Below are positions 1 to 6,537 of a DNA stretch of 51,003 nt, piece after piece. Every line of letters begins with the position of its first letter. Position 1 is the first letter of the stretch. The position numbers were made by a program, and so were the translations under genes. The notes beneath the pieces were generated by a model, which had not been told where the DNA came from, made no database searches, and saw only the letters and a list, made by a program, of their open reading frames with translations. This DNA is from DASUFI01 sp036274635 (GTDB lineage Bacteria; Planctomycetota; B15-G4): contig DASUFI010000323.1 in the NCBI GenBank assembly GCA_036274635.1, positions 1 through 51,003 on the forward strand. The letters run 5' to 3'.

Positions 1-362
1 GGCATGAAGCCCAGCTCGAACAGGGTCGCGGCGCCGGGCTCCACGACCAGGTTCTGGTCGCCCACGCGCCGCGGCGCGCCGCAGGAGCTGCCGTCGCCGA
101 GCAGCAGCTGGCAGCGCTCGGCCGGCACGCGCAGCGTGGCGTGGCCCACGTTCTGCAGCCGGAACAGCACGCGTACCTCGCCGTTGCCCTCGTCGCCGAC
201 CCACTGGCCCGGCACCGAGACGGCCAGCTGCGCGAGCGGCGCGCCATCCTCGCCGGTGATCGAGAGGTCCGCCGTCGGCGGCAGCCACTTGCCCTTGTAG
301 CCGGGGACGGCGCAGGCGGAAAGCAGCAGCGTGAGCAGCAGCAGGCTGGAGCGAGGCGTCAT
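1..362 (-). CDS. Partial secreted lipoprotein, function unknown (runs off left edge)
   Basis: About 120 codons are visible from ATG 362-360; the 3' end lies outside the window. The N-terminus MTPRSSLLLLTLLLSAC is a short basic start, a leucine-rich core and a lipobox (LSAC), so the product should be lipidated at Cys17 and anchored in a membrane. The mature part (VGDEGNGEVRVLFRLQN, then NVGHATLRVPAERCQLLLG) resembles the beta-rich extracellular domains that describe averaged or bounding properties, but I do not recognise a family. The upstream ATG at 370 opens only a three-codon frame and was rejected. It lies downstream of the crcB/DUF190 pair on the same strand with a decayed fragment between. 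Function unknown. Confidence 0.7.
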   Translation of the reverse strand, partial: MTPRSSLLLLTLLLSACAVPGYKGKWLPPTADLSITGEDGAPLAQLAVSVPGQWVGDEGNGEVRVLFRLQNVGHATLRVPAERCQLLLGDGSSCGAPRRVGDQNLVVEPGAATLFELGFM

Positions 363-366
363 GTCC

Positions 367-519
367 TCATTGTGCCACGCGACCGCTCGGCGGCCGCACG
401 CCGCACGCCACGAGCAATGCGTGCACGTGGTCCTCGATCTGGTCGCGCACGCGAGCGAACTCCGTCGGAGCCAGCGCCTCGGGATCGGGGATCCCGCGCG
501 CGACGGCAAGGGCGTCGCA
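367..519 (-). pseudogene. Remnant of an ArsC / low-molecular-weight phosphatase C-terminus
   Basis: Directly after the TAG stop of the DUF190 gene, and in the same frame, 50 codons run to TGA 369-367. The translation contains GIPDPEALAPTEF and then ARVRDQIEDHVHALL. This order (I/V-P-DP, then F-x-x-VRD-x-I and a helix ending in LL) is the usual C-terminus of LMW-PTP-type arsenate reductases and phosphatases. The catalytic CX5R loop and the first two thirds are absent, and there is no start codon, so this is a remnant or chance similarity rather than a working gene. The flanking region is otherwise empty. Confidence 0.35.
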
Positions 520-876
520 CTAGCCCGGCGGCACCGGCCGCGAGCCGGGCGCGTACTTGATCACGCGCACCTTCTCCGACGTGACCAGGCCTTCGCTCAC
601 CATCTCGTCCAGGATGGGCAGCAGCTTCTCGACGTGCTCTTCGGTATCCACGATCTCGATGACGACGGGCAGGTCCTCGGACAGCCGCAGCAGGTGCGTG
701 GTGTGCAGCACGCTGCGCGCGCCGAAGCCCGCGACGCCGTGGAAGACCGTGGCGCCGGCGAAGCCCTCGCGCCGCAGGCGCTCGAGCAGCGCCGTGGCCA
801 GCGGCTGGCCGTGCCATTTGTCGAACTCGCCGATGAAGACGCGGACGAGCAGCTGTTCACCCGTGAGGACGCGCAT
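520..876 (-). CDS. DUF190 family protein, fluoride-operon partner
   Basis: A 118-residue protein starting at ATG 876, MRVLTGEQLLVRVFIGE. The family shows in GEQLLVRVFIGE, the central LRREGFAGATVFHGVAGFG and the C-terminal VVIEIVDTEEHVEKLLPIL, which form the PII-like ferredoxin fold of DUF190. DUF190 genes commonly sit beside crcB, and here only 17 bp separate it from the crcB stop, so the two are surely one transcript under the fluoride riboswitch. A soluble regulatory or ligand-binding role in fluoride export is inferred from the context and the PII-like fold; the molecular activity is not established. The TAG stop is followed in frame by the phosphatase-like remnant. Confidence 0.88.
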   Translation of the reverse strand: MRVLTGEQLLVRVFIGEFDKWHGQPLATALLERLRREGFAGATVFHGVAGFGARSVLHTTHLLRLSEDLPVVIEIVDTEEHVEKLLPILDEMVSEGLVTSEKVRVIKYAPGSRPVPPG

Positions 877-893
877 GGTCTTCCACCTTTCCG

Positions 894-1280
894 TCAGGTT
901 CCGACGAGGGCCTTCGCGGCGCTGAAGCCCAGCGCGCAGGCGAGCAGGCAGCCCAGCACCGTGGCCGAGACGTACAAGAGCGCCGTGCCCCACGAGCCCT
1001 CCTGCACGAGGCGCAGCGTCTCGAAGCTGAAGGTCGAGTAGGTCGTGAAGCCGCCCAGCACGCCGACCGCCAGCGCCACCCGCAGCGTGGGCGACAGCAG
1101 CTCGGTGGCGAGCCCGACGTGCATGACGCCGCCGATGAGGAACGACCCGAGGCCGTTGATCAGCAGGGTGCCCCAGGGGAAGGCCGGCCCCAGGACCTGC
1201 GGGATCCAGCCGCTCAGCCAGTAGCGCGCCGCCGTGCCGGCCGCGCCGCCGAGGCACACCCACATCAGCCGTGAATCCAT
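894..1280 (-). CDS. crcB: Fluoride ion channel CrcB/Fluc
   Basis: A 128-residue integral membrane protein, the normal size for a Fluc monomer, with four predicted helices (about residues 6-25, 36-60, 68-90 and 98-120). The diagnostic motifs are all present: GGAAGTAARYW near the N-terminus, PWGTLLINGLGSFLIGG in helix 2, and GGFTTYSTFSFE in helix 3, which holds the phenylalanine and polar-track residues of the fluoride path. Fluc proteins work as antiparallel dimers in the cytoplasmic membrane and let toxic F- leave the cell. The ATG at 1280 has GGAGGG just upstream, and a fluoride riboswitch precedes it. The next gene is DUF190, 17 bp downstream. Confidence 0.95.
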   Translation of the reverse strand: MDSRLMWVCLGGAAGTAARYWLSGWIPQVLGPAFPWGTLLINGLGSFLIGGVMHVGLATELLSPTLRVALAVGVLGGFTTYSTFSFETLRLVQEGSWGTALLYVSATVLGCLLACALGFSAAKALVGT

Positions 1281-1281
1281 G

Positions 1282-1304
1282 GCCCTCCGATCGTTGGTGA
1301 GGGC
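1282..1304 (-). promoter_or_regulatory. Possible Shine-Dalgarno-sequestering hairpin of crcB
   Basis: On the minus strand GCCCTC (1304-1299) can pair with GAGGGC (1287-1282), which contains the Shine-Dalgarno sequence immediately before the crcB ATG. A competing G-rich stretch (about 1322-1330) lies between this hairpin and the riboswitch and could pair with the same GCCCTC, giving a simple on/off arrangement. There is no U-tract, so control of translation initiation rather than termination is inferred. Confidence 0.4.
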
Positions 1305-1334
1305 GCGCGCGGATCCTGCGCCGCCCCCGAGCGT

Positions 1335-1433
1335 GCACAGGAGTCATCGGCTGCGCGGCGCAGCGGTTCAAGAGCACGTCGAAGAAGTGCCCGAATGACT
1401 TCTTCGATGGGCTCTTCGGCGGACTCCACCGCC
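1335..1433 (-). promoter_or_regulatory. Fluoride riboswitch (crcB motif) with an inserted hairpin
   Basis: On the minus strand the aptamer begins GGCGGUGGAGUCCGCC (1433-1418): P1 is GGCG/CGCC and the loop holds GGAGUC. After an insertion come AACC, the P3 hairpin GCUGC/GCAGC (about 1365-1351) and CGAUGACUCCU. GACUCC (1345-1340) pairs perfectly with GGAGUC to make the six-pair pseudoknot typical of the crcB RNA, and the conserved U after it is kept. Two otherwise conserved bases differ together: the A and U of the reversed Watson-Crick pair (A6 and U38 of the Thermotoga RNA) are G and C here. It lies 55 bp upstream of crcB, which fits the assignment. The 47-bp hairpin occupies the optional P2 position. 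Confidence 0.78.
1370..1416. repeat. Hairpin insertion in the riboswitch, related to the 12.6-kb element ends
   Basis: A 47-bp near-perfect inverted repeat: arms of about 19 bp with two mismatches (one a G-U in RNA) around an 11-nt loop. The arms contain TCGAAGAAGT and ACTTCTTCGA and the loop contains CCGAATGA, the same sequences found at the ends of the 162-bp element at 12588-12749. It looks like a minimal internal deletion of that element. It is placed exactly between riboswitch P1 and the AACC that precedes P3. Confidence 0.6.
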
Positions 1434-1494
1434 GTCGGACTGTCGGCGCGTCAGCATAGCAGGTGGCCGCGACGGACCGGCAGGGCGCCGACGC

Positions 1495-2895
1495 TCAGCG
1501 GGCATCGAGCCGAGCCGCCGCGCGCGCCGCCTCCACCTGCGCGTTGACCGAGATCCCGCGGCGCCAGTTGCCCAGCAGCGTCAGCCCCGGCGTGAGCGCC
1601 AGCCGCTCGTCGACGCGCGCGAGGCGCTCGGGGTGCCGGAGGTCGTAGCGCGGCAGCACCGCGCGGTGCCGCACAACGTGCGCCCAGAGCGGCTCCCCTG
1701 CGAGTCCCAGCAGCGGCGCGACGCCCTCGGACAGCTCCGCCAGGAGCTCGTCGTCGGGCCACTCCACGAGTCGCGGCCGCCGCGCGCCGCCCAGCAATGT
1801 GCGCAGCAGCACCATGCCCGCGGGCGCGCAGTCGGGCTCGATGCTGCTGCTGAAGAGCGTCCCCAGGTGCATGCGGCCTTCCGCCGAGGGGACGAGGTAG
1901 CCGAAGCCGTCGAGCGCGTGAGCCACCTGCTCGCGTCGCCACGCGTGGCTGATGGACACGACCGACTCGGCCTGCATGTCCTGCAGCTCGGCCGCCAGCT
2001 CGGGCGCCGCGTCCTGCAGCAGCCGCCCGGCGGCGGCGACGGGCGTCGCAACCACCACGCGCCGCGCGCGCAGCTCCGCGGGCGGCGGCGGGTCGCGGTC
2101 CGCCACGGGCTGAACCGCGGCGCGCCAGCCGTCGCCTTCGCGCCGGAGCGCGACGACGCGCGTGTCCAGGCGCAGCCGTGGACCGATACGCGCCGCCAGC
2201 GCATCCGTCAGCGCGCCGAGGCCGCCCGCCAGCGTGAACAGGCCCGGCGGCCCGCGCCGCCGCGGCGCGCCGCTCGCCCGCGACGCCTTCGCGCGCGCCT
2301 TCAGCCCCGCGAGCAGGCTGCCGTGCTCCTCCACCAGCGCCACCAGCTTCGGGAAGGCCGCGCGCGCCGAGAGCTGCGCCGGGTCTCCCGCGTAGACCCC
2401 CGTCACGAACGGATCCACGAGGCGCTGCAGCACCTGCTCGCCCAAGCGGTGCCGCACGAAGTCCGCCACCGAGCCGTCGAGGCCACCGGCGCGCGGGCGC
2501 CACGGCTCGGTGAGCGCGCGGAGCTTGCCCGCCGGCGAGAGCAGCGGCGAACTGAGGAAGGCGCCCGGCGAGAGCGGCAGCGGCACGAGGCGGCCGCGCC
2601 AACACACGAAGCGCTTGGCGCTGGCCGCCGCCGCGGGCAGGGGCGACAGGCCCAGCTCGCCCAGCAGCGTCAGCGTCTCGGGCGCGTCGTCCTGCAGCGC
2701 CTCGGGGCCCCACTCAAAGCGCACTGGGCCCGCGCCGGGGAGGTCCGTGAGGCTGGTGCGCACCAGGCCGCCGGCGCGCGGCGCGGCATCCAGCACGATC
2801 AGGTCTGCGGCCGCGCCGCGCGCGTGCGCGTAGCACAAGCCGGCGATGCCGGCGCCGATGACCAGCGTGTCCACGGACTCGGGCACGCGGACCAC
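1495..2895 (-). CDS. hemG: Protoporphyrinogen oxidase (HemG/HemY type FAD enzyme)
   Basis: 466 residues from GTG 2895. The N-terminal VDTLVIGAGIAGLCYAHA is the Rossmann GxGxxG FAD site, followed by PRAGGLVRT; FEWGPEALQ and the central LVDPFVTGVYAGDPAQLS are the usual PPOX substrate-domain motifs; the C-terminal LTLLGNWRRGISVNAQVEAA closes the FAD domain. Length matches the family (450-480). It oxidises the macrocycle late in haem synthesis. Because hemN in this window already makes protoporphyrinogen IX, the protoporphyrinogen reaction is more likely here than the coproporphyrinogen activity of Gram-positive HemY. It is divergent from the methylase at 2964 and is the last hem gene of the dispersed locus. 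Confidence 0.9.
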   Translation of the reverse strand: MVRVPESVDTLVIGAGIAGLCYAHARGAAADLIVLDAAPRAGGLVRTSLTDLPGAGPVRFEWGPEALQDDAPETLTLLGELGLSPLPAAAASAKRFVCWRGRLVPLPLSPGAFLSSPLLSPAGKLRALTEPWRPRAGGLDGSVADFVRHRLGEQVLQRLVDPFVTGVYAGDPAQLSARAAFPKLVALVEEHGSLLAGLKARAKASRASGAPRRRGPPGLFTLAGGLGALTDALAARIGPRLRLDTRVVALRREGDGWRAAVQPVADRDPPPPAELRARRVVVATPVAAAGRLLQDAAPELAAELQDMQAESVVSISHAWRREQVAHALDGFGYLVPSAEGRMHLGTLFSSSIEPDCAPAGMVLLRTLLGGARRPRLVEWPDDELLAELSEGVAPLLGLAGEPLWAHVVRHRAVLPRYDLRHPERLARVDERLALTPGLTLLGNWRRGISVNAQVEAARAAARLDAR

Positions 2896-2949
2896 GATGC
2901 GAAATGGCGCGCGCGGGCGCCACGGCGCGCGCCGCGCCCTCCCGCGCGG

Positions 2950-2955
2950 TACCGT
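2950..2955 (+). promoter_or_regulatory. -10-like TACCGT, leaderless start of the methylase
   Basis: TACCGT ends 8 nt before GTG 2964. The spacing matches similar hexamers before seven other genes here. No Shine-Dalgarno sequence precedes the GTG. Confidence 0.3.
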
Positions 2956-2963
2956 GGCGCGCG

Positions 2964-4019
2964 GTGATCAAGTACCTCGGTTCCAAGCGCCGCCTGCTGC
3001 CGCTGCTGGTGGCGACGATCCGTTCGCTGCCCGACACGCGCAGCGCGCTCGACCTCTTCAGCGGCACGGCGCGCGTCGGGCACGCGCTGAAGGCCGAGGG
3101 CCTGCGCGTCCTGTGCAACGACCACAACGCCTACGCCGCCACGCTGGCGCGCGCCCACGTGCAGGCCGACCGCGAGGATGTCGGGCGCGACGCGGAGCGC
3201 CTGATCGCCGAGCTGGACGCGCTGCCCGGGCGGCCGGGCTGGTTCACCGAGACGTGGTGCGTGCAGAGCCGCTTCCTGCGCCCCGAGAACGGCGCGCGCC
3301 TCGAGGCCATCCGCGAGGAGATCGCGCGCAAGGCGCTGCCGCCCGAGCTGGAGGCGGTGCTGCTGGTCTCGCTCATGGAGGCCGCCGACCGCGTGGACAG
3401 CACGACCGGCGTGCAGATGGCCTACCTCAAGGACTGGGCGCCGCGCGCCCTTAACCGCCTCACGCTGCGGCTGCCCGCGCTGCTGCCCCGCGCGCGCCAC
3501 GGCCGCTGCGAGGCGCACGAGCTGGACGCACAGGCGGCCGCCGCGCGGCTGGAGGCCGACGTCGCCTACCTCGACCCGCCCTACAACCAGCACAAGTATC
3601 TGGGCAACTACCACCTGTGGGAGACGCTCGTGCGCTGGGACCGCCCGGAAGTCTACGGGACGGCCCGCAAGCGCGCCGACTGCCGCGAGCGCAGCTCGGA
3701 CTTCAACTCGCGCGGCCGCATCCGCGACGCGCTCGCGCGCCTGGTCGCCACGCTGCGCTGCCGGCACCTCGTGGTGTCCTTCAGCAACGAGGGCTTCCTC
3801 ACGCGCGCCGAGATGGAGGCGCTGCTCGCTCCGCGCGGCCGGGTCACCGTGCTCGAGCGCGAGGGCCCGCGCTACGTCGGCGCGCAGATCGGCATCTACA
3901 ATCCGCAGGGCGAGAAGGTGGGCCGCGTGTCGCACCTGCGCAATACGGAGTACGTGTTCGTGGTGACGGAAGGAGCGTGGAGCGAGGAGCAGGTGGTGGC
4001 GGCGGCGAGCGCCGGCTGA
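2964..4019 (+). CDS. D12-class N6-adenine DNA methyltransferase
   Basis: 351 residues if translation begins at GTG 2964, directly before IKYLGSKRRLLPLL; an in-frame ATG at 2904 would add 20 low-complexity residues absent from the family. KYLGSKRRLL is the N-terminal substrate/AdoMet motif of D12 (Dam-like) enzymes, LDLFSGTARVGHALK is the FxGxxxV AdoMet loop (about residues 30-44), and YLDPPYNQHKY is the catalytic DPPY motif. It transfers a methyl group to the N6 of adenine in an unknown target sequence. The target-recognition part between the two motifs is of normal size. No restriction endonuclease is adjacent, so it is an orphan methylase, a solitary regulator or a remnant of a restriction-modification system. 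Divergent from hemG. Confidence 0.88.
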   Translation: MIKYLGSKRRLLPLLVATIRSLPDTRSALDLFSGTARVGHALKAEGLRVLCNDHNAYAATLARAHVQADREDVGRDAERLIAELDALPGRPGWFTETWCVQSRFLRPENGARLEAIREEIARKALPPELEAVLLVSLMEAADRVDSTTGVQMAYLKDWAPRALNRLTLRLPALLPRARHGRCEAHELDAQAAAARLEADVAYLDPPYNQHKYLGNYHLWETLVRWDRPEVYGTARKRADCRERSSDFNSRGRIRDALARLVATLRCRHLVVSFSNEGFLTRAEMEALLAPRGRVTVLEREGPRYVGAQIGIYNPQGEKVGRVSHLRNTEYVFVVTEGAWSEEQVVAAASAG

Positions 4020-4026
4020 GGGAGCG

Positions 4027-5157
4027 CTACTCCACCGTCACCGTGATCTCGGGCGCCTTGCCGTCCCACTCCGCCACGCCCGGCTCGCGCCCCTCCGCGC
4101 AGCGACCGGCCACCACCGTCAGCCCGCCTTCCGGCAGCCCGAAGACGGTGATCTCGCCGCTGGGCCCCACGCGCCCGGCCACGTCGAGGCGCGCGGCCGT
4201 CTCGTCGCCGCGCGGGTCCCAGGCGGCCACGATGGGCTTCTCGGCGGCGTCCTGCAGCTCCACGCAGGCGATGCCGATGGGACCGCCGGCCGGGTCGCGC
4301 ACGCGGACGAGCAGCTTGCGGCCCGCCTCCGCCTTGCGCTCGACCACCGGGTGCTCCTCATTGAATGCGCTGCCCTCGACCAGCAGCGCGCGCCAGCCCG
4401 GCGACCAGACCCACAGCCGGCCGCCCATGAGGCGCGGCGCGACGTGCGCGGTGAGCGTCTTGCCGGTGCGCTCCACGGCCAGCGGCACGTCGAGGTCGGA
4501 GCGCGCGTAGAGCTCGCGGGCCAGCAGTGGCGGCAGCACGCCCTTGGCCAGCGACGTCGGCGGCGTGAGCACGAGGCGCAGGTCCACGGCACGCGTCTCG
4601 ACGAGCGGCAGCTCCTTGCCGACGAACGCGTCCTCGGGCACGGCCTCGCAGGTGGCCAGCGCGCGCCGCTTGCCATGGTTGGCATCGAGGACCAGCTCGT
4701 AGCGGCCGGGCGCCGGCACGCCAATGGTGAACTGCCCGCTGATCTCCGCGTCGCTGAAGGTGGGGTACAGCGCGTCCACGGGCGGCGCCACCTGGCCGTC
4801 GAGCGGGCGCAGGATGTCGACGTAGGCGTCCGCCAGCTCCGGCGGCACGCGCCCGGCCACGATGAAGCCCTGGGTGTCCCAGCTCCACGCGCCGTCGTCG
4901 CCGAGGTGCGCCCAGCGCGCGGCCGGGCCGCCGACGAGCAGCACGCGATCCGCGACGCCGCCCTCTGGCAGCGCGAAGGACACGCTGGTGTCGTCGTCGA
5001 TGCCGTCGACGAGCGTGCCGTCGGCGCCGAGGGCCCAGAAGCGCGTGCCGCCGGGCCGCGCCAGCGCGTGGATCTCGGGCGGCACGGGGACGACGAGCGT
5101 CGACGAAGGAGCTGCGGGCGCGAGGCACAGCAGCGCGAGCAGCCAGGCGGGTCTCAT
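4027..5157 (-). CDS. Secreted protein of unknown function
   Basis: 376 residues from ATG 5157. The start MRPAWLLALLCLAPAAPSS is a clear Sec signal peptide. The rest has no motif I recognise. It alternates short beta-rich segments (for example GTRFWALGADGTLVDGIDD, VPAPGRYELVLDANHGKRR and GEITVFGLPEGGLTVVAGR), a pattern seen in carboxypeptidase-regulatory-like or Ig-like periplasmic domains. The final segment GEITVFGLPEGGLTV looks like such a repeat. It converges with the methylase (7 bp apart) and follows the gene at 5262 on the same strand, about 100 bp downstream, possibly as one operon. No activity is proposed. Confidence 0.75.
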   Translation of the reverse strand: MRPAWLLALLCLAPAAPSSTLVVPVPPEIHALARPGGTRFWALGADGTLVDGIDDDTSVSFALPEGGVADRVLLVGGPAARWAHLGDDGAWSWDTQGFIVAGRVPPELADAYVDILRPLDGQVAPPVDALYPTFSDAEISGQFTIGVPAPGRYELVLDANHGKRRALATCEAVPEDAFVGKELPLVETRAVDLRLVLTPPTSLAKGVLPPLLARELYARSDLDVPLAVERTGKTLTAHVAPRLMGGRLWVWSPGWRALLVEGSAFNEEHPVVERKAEAGRKLLVRVRDPAGGPIGIACVELQDAAEKPIVAAWDPRGDETAARLDVAGRVGPSGEITVFGLPEGGLTVVAGRCAEGREPGVAEWDGKAPEITVTVE

Positions 5158-5261
5158 GTCGGCGCGCGATCCGGGAGATGCTGTGCCATGAACCGCCGGG
5201 GCCGGCGACCTCCCCGCATCAGCGCACGCGATCGTCGCCGACCGAGGCCGGCCGTTCCACG

Positions 5262-6446
5262 TCAGCGGCTGTCCCACCTCGCCTGGGCGGCCCGCGCCAG
5301 GGGGCCGAGGTTCTCGCGGATGGAGCGCTGCGGATCCTCGTCCCCGATGAACCCAACCTCCTGGTTGCTGTCGTAGCCGAAGGCCGTCACGATCATCAGC
5401 GCCACGAAGTGCCCGAGGTGGTCGTTCACGACGAGGTAGGTGTCGCGGCCGGCCAGCCAGTGGACGTCGTCGCGCGGCGCCGCCTCGGGCATGGGCAGCG
5501 ACGTCTTCAGCAGCCGTGACAGCGAGTAGAAGTCGGTCACGAGGCTCAGGCGCGTGTCGGGGCGCGTGTGGAAGGCGAGGTCGGTCTGGGTGTCGCCGTC
5601 GCGGCACTCGTAGTGGACGACGACGGTCGTGCTGCCCGCCGCATCGTCGGCGAAGGGTCCCGCCAGCAGGGCCACGCGCGAATAGGGGTAGGCCATGTCG
5701 GACCAGGTCGTCGGGGCGTCGATGTCCTGGTCGGTGCGCCGCATGCAGTCCAGGGCGCGCTGCGCGTCGCCGGGGCTGGGCTGGGCGCCGCGCGCGGGGA
5801 GTATGGCCAGCACCGCGCTCTGCGCGCAGGTCCACTCGAGGTCGTCGCGCTCCATGCCGGGGCCGAGCCAGTGGTCCTGGCACTCGCCCGTCGGCTCGCA
5901 GTCGTCGAAGAAGACGATCTTGCGCGGCTCGCTCAGCAGCTCGGACACGAGGGGCTGCAGGGCGTCGCACAGCTTCGGGCAGTGCTTGGCCCAGGCCTCC
6001 CAGCGCTCGTCCTGCTGGTCCTCGGACAGGCCGCCCAGGGCCGCGATGACGTCGCCGAGCGTGGCGAGGCCGTCCTCCCGGCCCTCGCCGCCGAAGTGCG
6101 CGGCGAGGCCGTCGAGGACGAGAGCCTTCAGGTCGGCCGCGTGGTCACTCTCGCGGGGCAAGGCGAGCACGTAGCGCTCGTCGAACTGGAACTCCGCCGG
6201 CGGCGGCGGCTCGCCGGGCTTCGCCGCGCAGCGGGCGCGGGCGCTGAGGTCCTTCGCGCCGGCGCGCCAGGGGACGACCGGCACGCTCACGCTCAGCGGC
6301 GCGGTCGGTGCATCGGACTCGTGCGGCGAGGCCGCCTGCGCGGCGGTGCGCGGCGCCTGCAGCCCGAGGCAGGCCGCCAGCACGAGCGCCGCGCCGGCGG
6401 CGCCGCTCGCGTCGTAGCGCGCGAGCGTATCGAGCGTGCACTCCAT
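5262..6446 (-). CDS. Hypothetical exported protein
   Basis: 394 residues, starting at ATG 6446, which has GGAGG five bases upstream; an ATG 39 bp further out lacks this. Residues about 10-30 (SGAAGAALVLAACLGLQAP) form a hydrophobic segment that can be a signal or membrane anchor. The rest is soluble, with cysteine pairs such as KHCPKLC, DDCEPTGEC and CMRR. The C-terminal part reads LVTDFYSLSRLLKTSLP, DTYLVVNDHLGHFVALMIV and FGYDSNQEVGFIGDED. I do not recognise a family. TAGCCT at 6493-6488, 41 bp upstream, is a possible -10 element. Likely transcribed with the secreted protein downstream. Confidence 0.72.
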   Translation of the reverse strand: MECTLDTLARYDASGAAGAALVLAACLGLQAPRTAAQAASPHESDAPTAPLSVSVPVVPWRAGAKDLSARARCAAKPGEPPPPAEFQFDERYVLALPRESDHAADLKALVLDGLAAHFGGEGREDGLATLGDVIAALGGLSEDQQDERWEAWAKHCPKLCDALQPLVSELLSEPRKIVFFDDCEPTGECQDHWLGPGMERDDLEWTCAQSAVLAILPARGAQPSPGDAQRALDCMRRTDQDIDAPTTWSDMAYPYSRVALLAGPFADDAAGSTTVVVHYECRDGDTQTDLAFHTRPDTRLSLVTDFYSLSRLLKTSLPMPEAAPRDDVHWLAGRDTYLVVNDHLGHFVALMIVTAFGYDSNQEVGFIGDEDPQRSIRENLGPLARAAQARWDSR

Positions 6447-6537
6447 GCTGCCTCCGGGGAGCGCCCGCGGGCGCGCCCCTGACACGCAGGCTAGCGGAGT
6501 CCGCGCATCCTGCCTAGCGGCACCGGCGCCCGGCGGG

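Noticed and set aside
1633..2967. Long open frames antisense to hemG, and similar long open frames antisense to most genes
   Set aside because: They are low-complexity Arg/Ala/Pro-rich shadows of a high-G+C gene on the other strand; the hem and other frames carry the motifs.
4027..5970. 647-codon reading frame joining the secreted protein at 4027 to sequence antisense and out of frame with the gene at 5262
   Set aside because: A clean signal peptide begins at ATG 5157, and the added part is not homologous in style to it.
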